The notes beneath the pieces were generated by a model that saw only the letters and a program-made list of their open reading frames with translations, ran no database searches and was not told the DNA's origin. Both the position numbers and the translations under genes were made by a program. From Acanthaster planci (Eukaryota; Echinodermata; Asteroidea; Valvatida; Acanthasteridae), in contig NW_019091355.1 in the NCBI RefSeq assembly GCF_001949145.1, positions 4,700,625-4,764,624 of the forward strand: DNA of 64,000 nucleotides, written 5' to 3'. Positions 44,301-59,300 of the stretch are shown here, piece by piece. How positions within the stretch are numbered: position 1 is the first letter of the stretch; every line of letters starts with the position of its first letter.

Positions 44301-47300
44301 CGCCCATCCTGCCCATACACCATCCCCTCCAGCAGCTTGCCGTCCTCGTCAATGTAGGGGTCCCCGACCGACACCCGCTTGCCATCGGGCGTAGTCACGT
44401 TCAGGGTGTGGCGCATGGCAGGGCTTGAGGACATGAGTGGGGCGGCCGACTCCACAGTGATCTCGGTGGTGCGGGAGATGACTTCGCCGCCATCCACAAA
44501 GCTCTCCTCTGCCTCGCTCAGCGGAATGTCGCGGTTGAGGGTGCTGGCGCGGGAGTCAAAGCCCTGTGGGCTAAGCATGGCACCGCGATACTTGCCTGAC
44601 TGCGGGGTGCTGTAACGGCCTGACAGGGAGTCACTGCCAGAGTAGTACCTCAGATTCTGTATCGGAAAATGGGAACAGCAAACTCGCCAGTTAATTCAAT
44701 GTTCAAGAACCCCAATGATTTCTCAGGTTTAGACAGCAGCCAATGTACTCTTAGGCTCGAACATTTCCAGGAAATCAGATGACAAATGACAACTCTAAAA
44801 TAGGTTCCGCACTCTCCACATGTTTACACATCAAGATCAGAACTATCAGACCAAAGACAGGATCAACAAAGTGTCCTTCTGAAGCTGTGAGGACACAGCC
44901 CTCTGAAAGAAATGAGGACATAGCCTTTCTGAAGCTTCGGGGACATAAACTCTTCGACGCTCAGAGGACATTTCATATCTTCATATCTAATTGCAATTTG
45001 AAATCAAGTGTCCCACCTGAAGCATAGCAGCATTCAGCAATTGAGGACTTGTTGATTTAAATGCGGTTAGCAGTGATTTGAAGCCAGGACCCATTCTCCA
45101 TGTTCAAAATGTTACAATGCTCTACCGGCACATGTACAGGAGTAGGACTTACAAACAAATTCTTCTTACCGGTTCTCCAGACATCCACTCCTCTTCCCAT
45201 GACTTGCGGTTAGCGATGGGCATGGAGTCATCTCCCATTGTCTTGATCTCTTGCGGGGTCAACAAGGAGTTGTCCCCTGTCATGGAGATGTCATCAGCTG
45301 CACACATCAAGATATGTCGTTAACAAAAGTTCACAGGGCATGGAGGTCAGAGCTCAATTTTTTTTTTTTTTTAACACAAGGTTAAGTTAAGTGTTGAGTA
45401 TTTCATAGCAAATAATACGCAATATTTAAGATTTAGGATTGAGTAGGACAACAGATACACGTACGCAAAGGGGGTTAAATGTCAAAGGTCAAATATGGTC
45501 AATGGTAAATATCATGAGCCAATACAAGGGTTTAACAGGTACATATAGGACTTGGACAGCATATGGAACGTTGCATCTTCTAGTGTTCTACAGTGACATA
45601 TTAGTTTGCAAATGATACCCTCCTCCCACACCAAATCATCCCCATGTTTAGTGCATACTTAACAGGGTTCCTGCACCTAGAGGACAAATAAATTTCATGA
45701 CTTTTCCATGACTTTTCCGTGACTTTTCCATGACCAAATCATAAAAATCCATGACCCAATAACCCAATTTCTTGGACTATCCGGACTTTTAAAGTTGCGA
45801 ATAAAATCACACATTTTATGCACTTTCATCTGGTAATAGAAATCACACACTGCGTTTGAAAAATTCCATGACTTTAGTCATTTTTACAAAATTCCATGAC
45901 TTTTCCAGGCCTGGAAAACTAAACTAAATTTCCATGACTTTTTCATGACTTGTCCAGGCCGTGGGAACCCTGCTGTATAACACCCTGTGCAAAAGTACAT
46001 GCACACGGTGACCCAAATACGTGTGCATCTGCCAATCCCTCACTTTTTGACCCTCTGTCAAGTCACAAACCAACGCCCACTTCTTGTAAGTGCGCTCCAC
46101 CATGCTGATCCCTCATTCGTGGGGATAGATTAATCCCTGGTAATCCCGGCAACTCATCCCAGGCCCCGACTCTCAGATCCCACGGTTGGGGGCAATATCT
46201 TATGGTACTCGTAATCCTGAGAGTACTAGAGCCGCTACTGCGACCCATGGGCGCGGGACAGTCGGTTACTTTATTCAATACCATGAATGAACACCAATGA
46301 ACACCACGATAACAAACACTACAGGATCTACAACACGAGAAACACTTGAGCGAGCTGCTGTCAATCTAGTGGTCTTCTGAAACCTTTCTATTGCGTATTT
46401 CACATCAATTGGGGTTTGAAAAAGATATTCATTATCAATACATTTAGCAAAGAAGTGTAAGTTACCGCAGGTTTCTCAAATCACATGTAATGTGCTACCC
46501 ACTGTAAACCCCCCCCACAAAATGGTCTCCAACAAGAAGAGCTATCCTGTTTTTATCAATCATCAGAAACTCCAAAGTAAAACAGACACTGAAGACGACA
46601 GGCTTCTTAAAATGCTGACTGAGGACAATAGGCTTCTTAAAAAGTTGACTAAGGACAACAGTGGTACATCTCTGAAACAGAGACACTGAATATCGATTCA
46701 AAATATTTAGTGGATTTCCCCGAGAATATTAAACAAGTTCTTCTCATCAGAAATCAGATAAGTTTTGAAAATTTGACACAAATATACATCATGCCAATAT
46801 ATATGAATAGAAGATGTAAAAAACAGTATATACGTGATGTAGAAAATATAGTGAAACTTTTATTGGACATGCAACTGAAACATGCAACCAAACAGAAGTA
46901 TTACGTAACACATAATGTGAACCATTTTCAATGTTTTTCTGTTGTTGAATACTTCCATGCTACATGTACATGACCACAAGACAAATGGATACACGGAGGC
47001 CAAGCATGATACTTAAACCGTGCCAGCATAAAAACCCACAAAACAATAATCGGTCTTTCTTTCTCTCCAATATTTGCAATTATGTGAAATGCCACCTGGC
47101 AACGAACAAACCAAAATTATTTTTCCAGTGGTGACATCTTTATTTCGACGACCAAGTATGATTAATTTTTTCTCATGTCAGATTTTAAAAACAGGATATT
47201 TTGATGCAAAATGACTGTATTCCAAAACAGAAATTGTCGAGAATTTCAACAAAAATCTCAAAATAGTAATTTATGCTTAGCCCTGGCAATCCCTTGAGGT

Positions 47301-50300
47301 GCACTAAAATGAAGTTTACCAACCCCCTTCACAAAATACAATGGGGTGCATGACCTTTGACCCATTATTTTGTGTACGAAAATCACACATCCCTTATGAA
47401 GAGCCTAGTTTAAAATGAACCTGTTAAAGGTAATGCAATTTTCATTCAAAAGTCCTGAAAGATTGACTCTTGGAATACTTTCCAATTCCCTTTAACCATG
47501 TTTTCCTCTGATAAAAAATCAGCCGGAAGAGAAAGAAAGACAGGAACAGGGGAAGGGGAAAACGAAAGGTGCACAAATGAATATACCAAACAAAAAAACC
47601 AATCCAAACTCTGTGATTATAACCGATTCGAAGAGAAGTTGGAAGGCAACACAAACGGGTAAGACCTTACCAGGGCTGCCTAATTCTAGACATGATGGTA
47701 GTATGGAGAAGGTAGTAACAATGGAGAGAAATTGACATGTTTGGTTACAATGTTATGAAAAGTGGCGGCTCGTTTGGCAGGCTGCAGGGCAGACCCAGAG
47801 CTGTATATAGAGAGGGTAGCATCGACTTTGGGAACCAAGATGGCCGTTTGTTTTGTGTGCAGCGCAGCATGTGTCAACAGCGTGCAAATTATCCAAGTGC
47901 ACTGACGCATAATCCACCATTTTGGTTCCAACAATTGAGATACTCATGTCCCCAACTCTCTCTTTAGCAAGCTCTGGAGAGATCTGGTGTTTGCCACTGT
48001 CTGTCCATCAAAGGTTGCCAACTTATTTAACATTGCAACCGTAAAAATCAAATGAAGAAGAGTTGGCCTGGTAACAATGCCGTCTGTTTTAGCTTTACTT
48101 GGGGTCTTCTTGAGACAACCCTGATTTGGTTTCACACACTGACCACTGCAAATGCTCCAAGCGAAAAAAGTTCAATCTTCAATCTGATGCAAGACCATCG
48201 TAACTGCGGTTCTTCAACTTTTTTTCTGGAACATTTCACATTTCCTCGTAAATTTGAAGTACTAAATATTTCTCTGCCCACTTGCATGCACTTAAACACA
48301 GGTCCAGACTTGCCTTATTTCAAACAAAGATTTTACAGAGTGTCGTATTTTTTGCAAGTTGTAGTTTAGAGGTCTGATACAGTTACAGAATTTGTGAAAT
48401 GGAATTAATGTATTAAATCAAAGACGCAACAAATATTCTACAAGATTGGGATAAAGCGATTGAATGAAATCTCAATTTTTTGCTCTATAAATATTAGGTT
48501 CCGGAATAAAAAATACCACACTAACGATGGTGGAAGGTCGGCCCATTACAGGGGTTTTTCGGAGGGGGGGGAAGTAAGGGATTGCCCAGAGGAACGCCCT
48601 ACCCAACTAGGTGCTTGAGAATCCAACTCAGTCAAATGACAAACTGATGCCACAAACCCAAGGTGCACTCCAAGAGAACTGCTTCGAATAACATAACTTC
48701 CACTTAAAAATGAACTAAAAGCACTCTTTAATCTTTGTGCATAATTGGCAGTGTTTTACTGTTGTCAGAAAAGCCGACAGCCTGGTTTTGAGGCTCAGTT
48801 CCTTTGCTCTTCTAAGCCCAATTTTTCATTGGCATAGTAACACAGCCTTCCGCAGCCACTGCACAGATGTACATGTGCTCCCTCAGTTCGATCTCAATAC
48901 AACTCAGCTCGGTGCAACATGAATTTTTGTTCACCACGCTGATAAAATTGTCTCGGAGTGTACCTTTGGTTTGCGACTCAGAGAAATCTAAAACATATTT
49001 CATTGGATTACAAGTGACAGACAAATGCCATCAACGGACAGTTTTGTTGTTAAACAAACACAGGATTTTTTGCTGCGTTGAAATGGTGGCCATGCTCAGT
49101 TTTGTTACTTCCATTTTGGAAATTCTCCAAACAAATTGCTCCTAAGTTTCTATTGATTTTGACAAATATGTATGGTGACTTCTCTTTTCTCATGCTTAGT
49201 GGGGTTTCAAAAGATAAAAGCAGTCTTTACATGGCTGGAGATTTCTGAATCTAATGTTTAGTATGTGATTTCTGTGAATATTTCTATTACCATGAGAGAT
49301 TTCTACAGATTAATCTCGTTATTTGGGCCTCGTGGCCCAGTTTTTAGTGGGAAGGGGCACAAAAGGTGTTTTGTTTGTGTCTTCCCGTCTCACCTAGGGG
49401 GGACAATATCCGTCTACGCTGGCCTTTATAGACAAAGAATTGACGACCTGTAAAAAGGGGTTTACAAATGCACCAACAAAATTGGTTCCTATTTAACAGA
49501 TCTTTTCTCTCGATACCAATGTAATTTGCTTTTTTCTAAACAGTAACTGAGTCAGATATATCTCTAATAAGTTAGACATTTATTTTCAAAACAACATTTG
49601 TCAAATATGAGAAAACAGCTGAAAAAGTGCACCCCCAAAAAGTCTAAACTTATATGAACTCTTGAAGTGCAACGGTACAATTGCATTTTTACAAACATCT
49701 TGGCAACTGGTCAACTGAACCAGAAAATCCAGACAAAAGCTGAACACAGGCAGCAATTTTATTTTGCAAAATAAACAGTGCAAACTCAGCCACTTGGGGA
49801 AAAACTAAAGACCATAAAAGTGAAAAAGGAAAAAAAATAAACACAATTTAGGCTTCGACTCGCATAAATTGTTCTGTGAATTTTCCTGTAAGTTCACAGT
49901 AACTTCAAAAAATTTTTCTCTGAAACATCTTCAGTATTTAAACTGTGGTGAAAACATTCTCAAGGAATGGGACAATTTACTACTTCAGTTTATGAACCTC
50001 TGAAATTAGAATTGGCACGGGCCATTCAAAAATTGTTCCATCTATGACTTGAGCCTGTCTATTAAAGCTGCCAATGATTTATAATCTGTAGTCTCCGGAA
50101 TATTAAGTTGTCGAAAGAAATTTCAAGTGGAGGGAAAAAAAGAAAGAAATGAATGAGCCAGCTTTTCAATCCATGCACTGCAAGTCAGTTTTCAGCCTGT
50201 TATGAATGAACTTCACACAGACAAACCAAAAAAAAACATGATTTGGGCAAACTTTTGGGGTATGGAGATTAAAAATGAGAAAATGAAGCACTGTCACTAA

Positions 50301-53300
50301 CCTTCGTCTTCGTTATCGGACATGAAGGAGATGACCATGGTCTCAGGGACCTGGACTTTCAGCTTCTCGTCAGTAGGCTGCGGATACAGGTCAATACAAA
50401 TAGAGCATTCATTTAAAAGGAAACAAGAAAAAATTATTTGCTCTTGAGCACTAAAGATAAATACAAAGGGATTAAGAAGGCTCTGGTGAGTTATCAAGGA
50501 ATTTGACGCACCTGGCCCACTGCAATTTAAAACTCCCCAAGACTCCGCTATTCCGAAAAGTTCACATTAAAGGTCAGCTGTGAACGTCACATCATACTGC
50601 ATTTGAACTGTTGCTGGTTCCCACAAGCTCTTTTTCAAACTAAACCCCCTTGACATTTTGCTCGCTTTCACATCAGTCTAGACAGAGGTCTTCGGGGTTG
50701 GGACTGAGGAGAGCGTGGTATGTTGGTACGCATGCCGGAATGAATGTTGCTAGGCTGGACTTTGAAGTTTCAGTTTTTATCACTGCATTGTAACTTCAAC
50801 ATCAACTAACATCAACATGAGCAGCAGCACAGTAAATTTTTTCACAGTTTCAAAAACTTGGTGCCCTGGCTTGAGAGCCCTTCAAAGCATAAGGTGACCA
50901 CATTCCACCTCCTGGTCAAACAACTACAAATTATACAAATGTGCGGGGATGCATTCAGGGTAGTTTCATGAAGTGGCAATTGGGAAATGAGTAAAAGCAG
51001 CACTGTAGATTTCACACAGTGATGCACCTTACCGATTGGACGATGGTCGTTTCCACCGTAGTGACCGTCGTCAAGGTGTTGACTACGGAGATGTAGCCAA
51101 AACGCTTGGCAATGGCCAGAGCAGTGTAACCATTCTGTGAAAGAAAGAAAATGCCTGTCAAACATGCTCGCTCAATATGAAATGGGGGATTTTCTATCGG
51201 ATACGTGTAACGGTAACAAACACTGGCAAAATTAACAAGAGTGAGAAACAAGCAAGGTTCGCTGGATCTTGGCAGATTTGGGGGGCCAGTCAAGAGTAAA
51301 CAGAAGCCCAAGTCATTTCTGCACTCTCTCTTTCTCTTTTCAGCGATGGCCGGTCTACTCACGTTGGCCGTCTCGTTCGGGTCAGCTCCCTTGGTGAGCA
51401 GGAGGTTGATGATGGCCACGTGACCCTGCTGTGAAGCCTGGTGGAGTGGGGTCAGGCCATGCTGTAACGATGCAATAAAACAAACAAAATAGTAAGCCGT
51501 TGTATTTGTCAAAAGAAGATATTCACAAACACATAATGTGCTCCAGGCAGAATTTGCTCTCAAAACATTGAGCTGTTTGCCGTGAACAATACAAGAGAAA
51601 CAACTGACAGTAGACACCAACAAAAGTCAGTGCTGGAGGACAAAACTGAATTTGGGAGTGTAGATACAAGAATGCTTTTGGATTAAAGATTGAAGTTTCA
51701 ATAAGTGCATTCTGAATTTGTTGACTTAAAAGGCCCAGTTTAAGATTCTGAGTGTCCATTGCCTTTATCACACAGTGTAGCCCTACACAAAATGGTCTTA
51801 ATGACTGGCCGTCGACGTGGCACTTAAAAAGACGTCAAACTCAAGGCTGGCACAGGCAACTCACGATTCATTTCATACAAATGGGTAACATGCAAACTCG
51901 AGCTTAACAAGCTTCCATGTTTTACAAGTCAATCGGGCAAGTTGGATATGGCTTAGTGCAGCGAGTCTAGTTCCTTCACACAACATCACAACATCAATCT
52001 ATTACCTTGGTCTTGGCTTGGATAGCCGCTCCGTTCTGCAGCAGGTAGGCGGCCGTCTTCAGGTTGCCGTAGTGGCAGGCCACATGGAGAGGCGTGTAGC
52101 CGGCCTTGGTGCGGGGGTCGATGCCGGAGCCATTCTTGACCAGGACCTTGGCGCAGTCCAGCTGGTCCTCTTGGGCTGCCAGGTGAAGGGGTGTTAGGCC
52201 ATTCTGTGGTTGCAAATTGGATAAACCCACAAATGAAACACATAATAAAGTACCTGGATGGTTACGCATATCACCGTGGTACCTGGTGAAATAGTAGGTA
52301 ACTCGATACCTTCAATCTCGAAGAAGCACATTCATGTACATGTGCATTAATGACCAGTTGGCAGTGAAGGCACAAGTAACCACTCTTGCCTGTGATCGCT
52401 ACTTGTGAAATAACAAAAAAATAAAAAATTCTGCTTAAAAAAGTTATCCATAAAATGTAAAAAAGACACCAAGTAGACACAGGCTGTTCTACTCTGGGAC
52501 AATATTAAGCTGCGTAGTCATGGAGCTCTGTAGGAGCCTAAGGCCATACATTGATATTCAGGGCCGTGGGTTGTGTATGTGTTCAAGCTGTCAGAAGTCA
52601 ACAGGGTGAGGGGTGGGGGGTTCTGAAGTCTGACCTTGGCGGCGATGTCTGGCTTCGCGCCTCTCTCCAGCAGCAGGGACAGCATGTCGGTGTGGCCCTC
52701 CTGGGCCGCCAGGTGGATGGGGCTGATGCCCTGCTTGGTCATGCAGTTGGGATCGGCGCCGTACTCCAGCAAGGTGGTGGCCACGTCCAGCTGGTTCTTC
52801 TTGGCGGCGATGTGCAGCGGAGTGAAGCCATTCTAGAAAGACAGTAGACCATCGGGAAAACCATCAATCACCACTGAACCACATCTCTCAGGAATGCCAG
52901 CACGTGCCCACAGCTTTCAAGTGATCTCTAAGGACTTTCTGGATCGAGTGTTGACAGAAAAAGTTATCTACGATCCTTTCAAACAACTGTGAGTTGCAGT
53001 CAGCCACTTGCATGCATGGCAATTGACCAAACCTGCACAACATGACTTCCTGCAAGTACTCTCTTTTTCCTGACGTGTAACAGCACACTCTCTCAAAATT
53101 CTCCCACTCTGCCTGATGGGCTGGAGGGGCACCTACGAGTAGACAGGTGCAGGGATGAGAGATAAATGGGGTTAAGGAGACGACCTACCTGTGCCACGGT
53201 GTGAGGCGAAGCACCCTGGTCCAAAAGCAGCATAGCAACCTCCACATTGTCATAGTGAGCAGCGATGTGAAGTGGTGTCAGGCCATTCTGAGAGACGACA

Positions 53301-56300
53301 AATAAATAGGGTTGCAGAAGACCAAAACAATCATTTAAACATTGCACAAGCAAGGTAGCAAGCAAATCTCAGAAGAAAAAAAAAACCTGGGCACTCTTGT
53401 CTGGACGTCATTCAGTATTCTTTCGGCATTAACTAAACCAACACAAACACACTTTTTTTGCAGTTCTTAGGACATATTGTACAGTAGTTACTGAAGATGA
53501 ATGATGTTGTGGAGAACCATGAAGTGCTCAGTCCAAATTTTCTCAACGACGAAAATCTTCCCCACGACGCCGGTCAGGGCTTCAGCGCGTTCTTTCCCTA
53601 CCTGGGCTGTAGCATCAGGAGCAGCGTAGTGTTTCAACAGCAGCGATGCCACACCCAGTCGTCCATACTTGGCAGCCACGTGGAGAGGAGTGAATTCTTT
53701 CTGTAGTTGGATCAGATAAGAAACGAGTGTGGTTTTTAATTCCACCCAGGGGGCATAAACGGGTACCCTGTAAGGGCATAGCGGGTTATTTGTGGCTAGT
53801 TGACCTCGTAGCACCTGGAATGGTTGCACTATTGGTTTGATGCTCCCCAAGAGAGTTAAGATGTTTATAGGAATGTTTTGGGGCACATTAAGCAGGGATA
53901 CTAAGGTCTAAAGCACAATGAGATCCGTCAGTGGTGGAATGTGCTATATAAATTGGTCATATCGTTATTCCGACCACTGTTTTCAAATTGTACAACTTGC
54001 CTGTATGTCATGTTGCCTTAATTTTTGGTTTGGTTCTTGTATTAAACGGTGACTACAACAATTGTGGGTTCAATCTTTAGTTTACTGACAAACAGGCATG
54101 GCATACAATGTCTGTGATTTATTGTATCAATCAGAATTTCGACATATCTGGAAAAAAACTCAAATTGAGAAAGCATATCAGTGAAAACTTGACAAAAAAC
54201 ACCTCAACCTAACAAAATGCGGCCCAAGAGAGCACTGCCACTTAGACTTCAAGACACTTCAGTGACTCTTGCACAATGTAAATCAACATTTTGTGCCAAA
54301 CAAAATGTCCCTTTTCATCAGGAAGCCAAAGTGAGTGAGTGGTGTATCAAACCAGTGAGGTCGGCTTTTCTTTCCAATGCAAACTAAAAACGGAAGTACT
54401 GGAAACATGACCTCCACAAATGTGGACCAGATACAAAGATCTCCATCCGACCTCCACAAAGCGCATCATCCTCTAATGGTTTTCCAAAGTTCCCATTAGG
54501 GTCTATGAGCCTGGCTAACATTCTCAGAGACATGATTTTCCTTAATACCTTGGTCTGCATGGACAAGGAGGCCCCATGGTCCAGCAGCACGGCGGCCACG
54601 TCCTCCTTTCCCTCTCGGGCAGCGATGTGCAGTGCTGTGTAGTGGTCCCGGGTCTGGGCGTCAGGGGATGCGCCGTTCTCCAGCAGCAGCGTCACGATCT
54701 CCACATTGCCCAGCCGGGCAGCGATGTGGAGCGGGGTCTGGTTTTCGGCGGCCCGGGCGTCCACCTTGGCGCCGTTGCGCAGCAGGACGCGGATGATGTC
54801 GATCTGGTTGGCACGGGCTGCCAGGTGGAGGGCTGTCTCACCACGCTGACGTGCAGAAATGATACAACAAAAATAAATGAATAAATTTGAGAATGAGCGC
54901 TTAATGGAAGGATTCGTGACTTCCAAATCTAGTTATGTGGCTGACATTTAAAGGAGTAAATGGCCTGAATCTAAACAAAGGGAGACTGTGAAATTAAACA
55001 GGAGGTATTTCCAGGTTTACCTCAATTTCCAGGTTTGGGGAGAAAAACCACAAGTTAACACCTGCTTAATTTTGAATTCTCACCAAACATTACTTTTATC
55101 TCTCAACAGATCAGGAATATAACAAATCCATCGATATTTTTCAACAGCATACCAAGATTCATTTTTCAACCAACGGTACAAATTCAGCAGCAATCAAAAT
55201 CTAATGCTGCCATCCGTTTACACTCTTGGTCTTTTAGAACGTTTGGAAATGAGAATTAAGATCCTTACCTTTGAAACTGATACGACTGCAGCAGCTACAT
55301 ATGTCTTATTTTTGAAAAAAACGAATGAAGAGATTTCACATGAAAACATACCACGTTGGTTTCATCCACACTGGCACCATGGTTGATCAGGTAGCCCACA
55401 ATGTTGATGTTACCCATGAAGGATGCGACATGGAGCGGAGTCAGTCCAGACTAGAGAGCACGAGAATATTACCAGGTCAGAGGACAAAAATCAAACGCTA
55501 CATACTTGGCAGCAAGTCTCAAAAGACTTTATCACTGGCTGGAATGACAGCCTACTACTGACCAGCTTTCTGGTCAGCTCCCGTCCAAGGAAAAGTACGC
55601 TGTGCGGATTGTACAAAAGTTGGTGCTGAGGAAAATGTGCAAGTGTGTACAATGGAACCTTCTTTGCCCTTTGATGAGAAATTCTGTGGTAAAATACTCA
55701 AATTGTGCTCACTTAGGGGGCCTTACTCTTAAGCCTCCCTAACACATTTTTATAAATCAGCGTTTGCACTGCAGCCCCCAAAATGTGTGCCTTTTTACTT
55801 TGCTGGCACTCATGCTGAAGTCAAGAGAACTCAACCTGTGGAACACGGACCGTTTTCGGTAATTTTCGGTGATCATTCTTGTCAACGAGTACTTGAAAAC
55901 AACAGAGTGACAGGAGGGCTTATCTCTTTTCCTAATCGCAATATCAAAGCGATCATTTGTCTGAGGTAACCAGCAAGTGGATCTCACCTCGGTGGTGGCA
56001 TGGATGGATGCTCCATACTTCAGTAGAAGCTCTATCACTTTGACGCGGTTCTTCTTGCAGGCAATGTGAAGGGGAGTGAATCCGTTCTGAAGGAGACAAA
56101 CGTCGGGTAAAAGTAGTTCACTGCAGATGCTGACAGCATTAATTCCAATCCAGATTCTTCTCTTTTCACAAAAAGTTACGTGCTACTTGCCAATTTCTAC
56201 AACAAGGCACTGAAGGCAGCTAAAACTGAAGGCGGCTGTTGCCAATGGCTGGCAGAAATCCATTCTTCTATTGGAAGTGATTTGGCTGCCTTACTACCAG

Positions 56301-59300
56301 CCCAAATGAAGCATTTAGGACAAAGCCATGAATTAGTCCAATTTACGGAAGCTGATTCAGACATGTGGAAGAGCTAGGAGTTAACCGACAAACTGCTCAA
56401 TTCTAAAAGTATAGCAGAAAGTGTGACTTAAAAACAGCAGTTCTGAACCTCTCAACCAAAATCGTTCACCTTAACTTCAAAGGTCCAACATTTCAACATC
56501 TAAGAAATAATTACCAGAGCTCTGGCGCTGGGGTTAGCCTTCCTGTCAAGCAGCAGTTTGGCCACACGGTGGTGACCACAGTGAGCGGCCACATGCAGTG
56601 GGGTCAGGTAGTCCACGGTCACGTCATCCACGGGAGCCTTGTGGTACAGCAGAAGACGGGCACTGTCCACGTGATCACCTTGGGCTGCCATGTGCAGGGG
56701 TGCTAGACCATTCTAAAAAATAGATCAATCCGATTCATTATATTTCTTTTTCTTCCAAACCCTGAACCATGGTTCCAAATCCACATTTTTTGAAAGCTGA
56801 TCGACAAGTCGACAACTCATACCTTTGTCTTGGCAGAGATGGGAGCTCCTCTCTCCAGGAGTTGATCCACACATTGGTCATGTCCGCTACGGGCTGAACA
56901 GTGGAGCGGTGTCAGCCCATCCTGAAGTGAAATCCACGGAATTGGTTGATTTCTCAATTTTTCACCAAAATGGATCAATTACACCTGTGTTGGGTCTGAA
57001 GAGACTAGGATAATAGTATTTTTGTTTGGAGCATCCAATTTTCAAGGTCAATCCACACTTTGCGCGAAGCCAAACGTAAATGCAAATCTGAGAAGTCAAG
57101 GCAAACATATGGGCAGCAAATTCCCAGTAGCGAAAAACATCACCATAAATGTTGCCCGATGTACGTCAAACTTGTCATCTTTGTTTTTGTACCAGAGAGA
57201 TGGAAAGAAATTGAGAACATTTTTCCACTTTTTGGAGTGTTTTTCTGAGCAAGGGGATTGTTTACAGTCTGACCCAGGAACTACATTTTTGCAAACAAAA
57301 TGCTTGTGAAAAGTTTGGGTCTGCTGTGTATCACAAACGGTGTGTCATTTCTGACGGAATTTTTTGGACAAGGACAACTATTTTTTCAACTGATTATTTC
57401 AAATGCCAGATTCAGACCACTTTCCAAGCCCTTCGGTGATGACAAACTCACTCTAGTCTTGGCGTCAATCCTGGCTCCTCGGTCCAGCAGCGTGTTGACC
57501 ATGTTGACTCGGCCCCACTTGGCAGCCACGTGCAGGGGGGTGATGTTATTCCTGGCGGCGTGGTCCACCGATGCCCCGCGCTGGAGGAGCAGAGTGGCCA
57601 CGTTGACATGGCCATAGTGGGCCGCGATGTGCAGGGGCGTGAAGCCACTCTGTCAAAAAAGCCCATAATAGGTTTAGACTTTGAGCTGTCAGGCGATACA
57701 TCTGACAATTGTCATTTGGGGCTACGGCTATGTCAGTTGTTGGTATGTGCGCACTCATTTACAACTGGCCAAGCCACAAAGTTAATTCTAGACACAAGAT
57801 TAAGACACAGCCATAAATCAACCATAACTCTATAGGTACTGCCATAAGAAACCGTCCAGAATCGCTCAAATCTTCCACTCTCCTGAAAACCAATGGCACA
57901 GTCTGTGCTCCAATGGAAAGCAATAGTGACTGGATTCTTCTCGTAATACTTACAATTTCATGTCTATGATTTCCAATTCAGCATTTGAAGTGGTTTACAG
58001 ACATGTATAGGGCTTTGATGCTTCAAAAACTGCACTCTTTTTTGGAGGGGGGCCATTTTGTTTTGTCCTTACTGGTAGGTTTTTATTTTGCTTTGTTTAC
58101 ATATTCATTCATTCAAATATGTAAATGAAAAACTTCACCAAACTCCAAGACACAATGGCCCGTCATCCCTGTCATGTTCTCCTGTTGGGCACTATGTGTA
58201 CAGTTTATGGCAAGGCTGGATCAGTTTTCTAAATGGCAAGGGCGCCAACAAACCTTGCTTCAATTGATCGAATGGAGTGATCAAGCTCTTTCAAGGGCTC
58301 TCCTCCTTCTAAACTTGCTGAGAAGAATGAGGCTCAGCAGATCACAAACAACACTTGTCAATCAAGGTCCAAATAATCTAATTGGCAAGTGAATGGCAGA
58401 ACTACTGGTATGTACTGTCCCCTACCAAAGACGAACCTACTGACAATCTTTTCAAGTATCAGAATGCTGGAAAAGAATAGAGATACACGTACTGTCCACG
58501 GAGAATCATATGCTCACGGAGTGGAGCAATTGAATAACTGGAAATGATGCGGACGACTCAATCTCTATTCCTTCATATGATATACGTGGACAGAGAGAGG
58601 TGGAGACATGCAGTAAGACCCCCTCGGCAAGTGAAGCCAACTATGTACTTCATAGGACAAACAGAGGGCGCTGTTCAAAGCATTGGGACCCTCTCCATTA
58701 ACCAGCTCTTTTCAGAGCCAACACTTCCTCACAAGAGATATTTCTACGGTGTTCCCTACAAGCCTAATTCCCTTGTTTACAACTCCACCAGCAAAGCTCC
58801 AAACAACTTAACATGTACCACTCCTGCCATTTGAAGTTTTGCACAGTGAAGGGGGCAAGTCAAGTAATGAGTTTGCGGTAGCACCAGGCAAAGTGTTTCT
58901 ATTGTGAATATGTGCGATTCTGAAAAGTACCAGAGGGTACGCCACGTTTCAGACGGTATGCTCTGTCCATCATCAGGAGACTGCCTTCAGAACCACACAT
59001 GCTCACAAAAGCAATATATTTCGCATGGTGCTATCGCAAACCCAGTTCTTCTACCACCACTCCTATTCACATTTTGACAAGATTGTGTGGTTGAACAATA
59101 TTCCTCAAGTGCCCAAATGATTCAGTTCAGCTTTGTGGCGCCAAGGCCCAATCTCGGACACAAGCTGGCCCCTACCTTTGATGTGATGTCTGGGTTGTGG
59201 CCGCTCTGCAGCAGGAGCAGGGCGGCCTTTGTGTCGTCGCGTCGTGAGCAGATGTGCAGGGCGGGCAGTCGGGTCTTCCCCGCACGGTCATTCTCCAGCA

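Larger units (their letters stand above)
45298..50301. other. 5.0-kb intronic region between X15 and X14
   Basis: Holds a hAT-like MITE (45,663-45,972), a 30-bp duplication (46,590-46,665) and a candidate 15-nt micro-exon (47,671-47,685). A 14-nt poly-T run sits near 45,358. No other gene. Confidence 0.65.

Noticed and set aside
46492-46689. Plus-strand frame with [10 protein letters not shown] repeats
   Set aside because: It comes from a 30-bp direct duplication whose length is a multiple of three; no splice sites or homology.
52551-52847. Plus-strand frames opposite ankyrin-repeat exons (also near 54.6, 57.5 and 59.1 kb)
   Set aside because: GC-rich antisense shadows of exons X10, X7, X2 and X1; no independent evidence.
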